Origin: Alphaproteobacteria bacterium
GTDB lineage: Bacteria; Pseudomonadota; Alphaproteobacteria; Reyranellales; Reyranellaceae
Direction: 5' to 3'
Length of the DNA: 8,390 bases
NCBI GenBank assembly: GCA_013290035.1
Contig: JABCYT010000112.1
Coordinates: 1-8,390, forward strand
This document shows, piece after piece, positions 6,674 to 8,390 of this stretch. Every line of letters begins with the position of its first letter. The first letter of the stretch is position 1. The translations under genes were made by a program, and so were the position numbers. The notes beneath the pieces were generated by a model. It did no database searches. It was not told where the DNA came from and saw only the letters and a program-made list of their open reading frames with translations.

Positions 6674-7480
6674 ATGGCCGACCTCCGCATCTTTTCCTAC
6701 CTGCCGAACCCACGCATCTGGAAGGCGACGATCGCCGCGCGCCTGTGCGGCGTCGATGTCGAGATCCGCGGCGCCAAGCCGGGCGAGTTGAAGGATTGGC
6801 TGTGGGATTTCGATGCCCATCCGCTGTCGCACACCGAGCGCAGCGGCGACCTGCCGAGGGCGAGCGTGGGCCGGGTCGGCTTCAAAGGCGGGCTTCTCGC
6901 CAAGACCGATGGGTTCCTGGCCGCCCACCCGTTCGGCACCGTGCCGGCGGCCTTCAGTCCGGACGGCACGATCGGCATTTTCGAATCCAACAGCATCATG
7001 CGTGCCGTCGCCCGGCTGGGCGCCGGATGCCAGCAGCTCTATGGCAACGATCCCTACGAGGCCTCGCGCATCGACAGCTTCCTCGACGCCAGCCTGGTAT
7101 TTGCCCGCGACAGCCAGATCTATCTTCTTGCCCTCAGCGATCAGGACTTCGCCGTCGACATCCACGCGCGCGCCGCCGACGCCTTCGCGATCTATGCCAC
7201 CGGCATCGAGCAGGCCCTGAAGCCGGACCGCCGGTTCCTGGTCGGCGACAAGGTCTCGCTGGCCGACATCTGCTTTGTCGCCGAGCTTTGCCTGTTCTCG
7301 AACGAACGTCTTCGCCGACCGACGCTCGCCAAGCGCGGCCTGGCGCCCATCCTGTCCGATAGCTGGGCGCAGGAATTTCCCCGCGCCTCCGCCCATTTCG
7401 GCCGGCTGATCGGGCATCCGGCCTTCGCGCCCGATGTCGGGCCCTATCTCGAAAAGCTGGAAAGGAAGCAGCATGGTTGA
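6674..7480 (+). CDS. Glutathione S-transferase family protein with an enlarged N-terminal domain
   Basis: A 268-residue cytosolic GST-like protein. The N-terminal strand-loop-helix reads LRIFSYLPNPRIWKATIAA (4-22). The glutathione-binding core comes later: PFGTVPAAF (86-94, cis-proline P91) and DGTIGIFESNSIMRAVA (97-113, with E104-S105 contacting the glutamyl moiety). The all-helical C-terminal domain includes the folding motif FLVGDKVSLADICFVAEL. FGTVP plus ESNSI recalls GSTs related to the elongation factor 1B-gamma domain. Unusually, the cis-proline is near residue 91 rather than about 50-60, because of roughly 35 extra residues (about 36-78). Start choice: ATG 6674 follows GGTGAAG; ATG 6662 (four codons longer, overlapping the SDR-3 end by seven bases) and GTG 6665 are alternatives. 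The downstream thiolase ATG overlaps its end by eight bases. Confidence 0.85.
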   Translation: MADLRIFSYLPNPRIWKATIAARLCGVDVEIRGAKPGELKDWLWDFDAHPLSHTERSGDLPRASVGRVGFKGGLLAKTDGFLAAHPFGTVPAAFSPDGTIGIFESNSIMRAVARLGAGCQQLYGNDPYEASRIDSFLDASLVFARDSQIYLLALSDQDFAVDIHARAADAFAIYATGIEQALKPDRRFLVGDKVSLADICFVAELCLFSNERLRRPTLAKRGLAPILSDSWAQEFPRASAHFGRLIGHPAFAPDVGPYLEKLERKQHG

Positions 7481-8390
7481 AGCAGTCATCGTCTCGACGG
7501 CGCGCACCGGCATCGGCAAGGCCTATCGCGGGGCGCTCAACAACACCGAGGGCCCGACCCTGGCCGGACACGTCATCGCCCATGCGGTCAAGCGCGCCGG
7601 CATCGAGCCGGGCGAGGTCGAGGACGTGGTGATGGGCTGCGCCATGCAGCAGGGCACGACGGGCGTCAATGTCGCGCGCAAGGCGGCGATCCGGGCCGGC
7701 CTGCCGGTGACGGTGGCGGGCACGACGATCGACCGGCAGTGCGCCTCCGGCCTGCAATCGATCGCGCTCGCGGCGCGCTCGGTGGTGCTCGACGGGGTGG
7801 AAGTGGCGGTCGCCGGCGGCGTCGAATCGATCAGCCTCGTGCAGAACGAACACATGAACAAATATCACGCCGTCGACGACGATCTGATGGCGATGAAGCC
7901 CGAGATCTACATGTCGATGCTCGAGACCGCCGAAGTGGTGGCCGAGCGCTACAGGATTTCGCGCGCCCTTCAAGACGAGTATGGCCTGGAGAGCCAGCGC
8001 CGCACCGCGGCGGCGATCCAGGGCGGCCGCTTCAACGACGAGATCGTCCCCTTCACGACCAGAATGGCGGTGGCGGACAAGGAGACAAAGGCGGTCTCGC
8101 TTCACGAAGTGACGATCGCCAAGGACGAAGGGCCGCGTCCGGACAGCACCGCCGAAGGACTGGCCAAGATCAAGCCGGTGTTCGAGGGCAAGACCATCAG
8201 CGCGGGCAATGCGAGCCAGCTCAGCGACGGGGCATCGGCCTGCGTGATCATGGCCGACACCGCGGCGGCCCGCCGCGGGCTCCGGCCGCTCGGCATCTTC
8301 CGCGGCTTCGTTGCCGCGGGCGTCGAGCCCGATGAGATGGGTGTCGGCCCGGTTGCCGCGGTGCCGCGCCTCCTGAAGGCCCACGGCCGC
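7473..8390 (+). CDS. Thiolase (acetyl-CoA acyltransferase), 3' end cut by the window
   Basis: 306 codons are present of a protein that normally has about 390. The enzyme cleaves 3-ketoacyl-CoA with CoA to release acetyl-CoA (or runs the reverse condensation). It begins MVEAVIVSTARTGIGKAYRG. The nucleophilic Cys is C90 in DRQCASGLQS, matching the Cys of the thiolase active site, and AVAGGVESIS (about 112-121) is the following conserved strand. GNASQLSDGAS, the NAS-DGA motif, comes near residue 250 and the EMGVGP motif near 290. The C-terminal GHP and CGG motifs lie outside the window, so catalytic completeness cannot be checked. Its ATG (7473-7475) overlaps the GST stop by eight bases, with AAAGGAAG upstream inside the GST gene, so it belongs to the SDR-3/GST operon. 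A degradative thiolase at the end of the pathway fits the context. Confidence 0.92.
   Translation, partial: MVEAVIVSTARTGIGKAYRGALNNTEGPTLAGHVIAHAVKRAGIEPGEVEDVVMGCAMQQGTTGVNVARKAAIRAGLPVTVAGTTIDRQCASGLQSIALAARSVVLDGVEVAVAGGVESISLVQNEHMNKYHAVDDDLMAMKPEIYMSMLETAEVVAERYRISRALQDEYGLESQRRTAAAIQGGRFNDEIVPFTTRMAVADKETKAVSLHEVTIAKDEGPRPDSTAEGLAKIKPVFEGKTISAGNASQLSDGASACVIMADTAAARRGLRPLGIFRGFVAAGVEPDEMGVGPVAAVPRLLKAHGR

Noticed and set aside
7134..8384. A 416-codon open frame on the minus strand
   Set aside because: Antisense to the thiolase and the end of the GST gene, where the plus strand carries catalytic motifs. The His/Arg/Gly-rich translation shows no domain.

Overview
The window looks like chromosomal DNA of a G+C-rich proteobacterium, most likely an alphaproteobacterium. 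The reasons are the high G+C by eye, strong G/C third-position bias, long open antisense frames, and tightly packed catabolic operons carrying glutathione-dependent enzymes. The species cannot be named from the sequence. There are no RNA genes, mobile elements or CRISPR arrays. Both ends cut through a gene.

Layout. (1) Positions 1-1483, minus strand: an HxlR-type regulator, then a short-chain dehydrogenase/reductase (SDR-1), then the first 41 codons of a glutathione S-transferase that leaves the window. (2) Positions 1484-1647: a divergent control region holding two copies of a 15-bp imperfect palindrome, one near each gene start. (3) Positions 1648-2841, plus strand: a family III (CaiB/BaiF) CoA-transferase. 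(4) Positions 2860-5790, minus strand: an acyl-CoA synthetase, SDR-2 and a 2-hydroxychromene-2-carboxylate isomerase-like protein, with gaps of 9 and 3 bases. (5) Positions 5791-5966: a second divergent control region. (6) Positions 5967-8390, plus strand: SDR-3, a second glutathione S-transferase and a thiolase cut by the window end.

The genes read as one catabolic locus. Acids could be activated by the AMP-forming ligase or the CoA-transferase, modified by the SDRs and glutathione enzymes, and cleaved by the thiolase. The substrate is unknown; an aromatic, alicyclic or terpenoid acid is a guess from the gene mix.

The most distinctive feature is a module repeated three times: an SDR gene followed at once, in the same direction, by a thioredoxin-fold glutathione-type enzyme. 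All three SDRs have Phe in place of the catalytic Tyr of YxxxK, and all three end in the same short tail, Glu-Lys-Trp. This fits an SDR subgroup with an altered active site whose chemistry is, to my knowledge, not established. The control regions share sequence elements, which suggests the operons are regulated together, perhaps by the HxlR protein.
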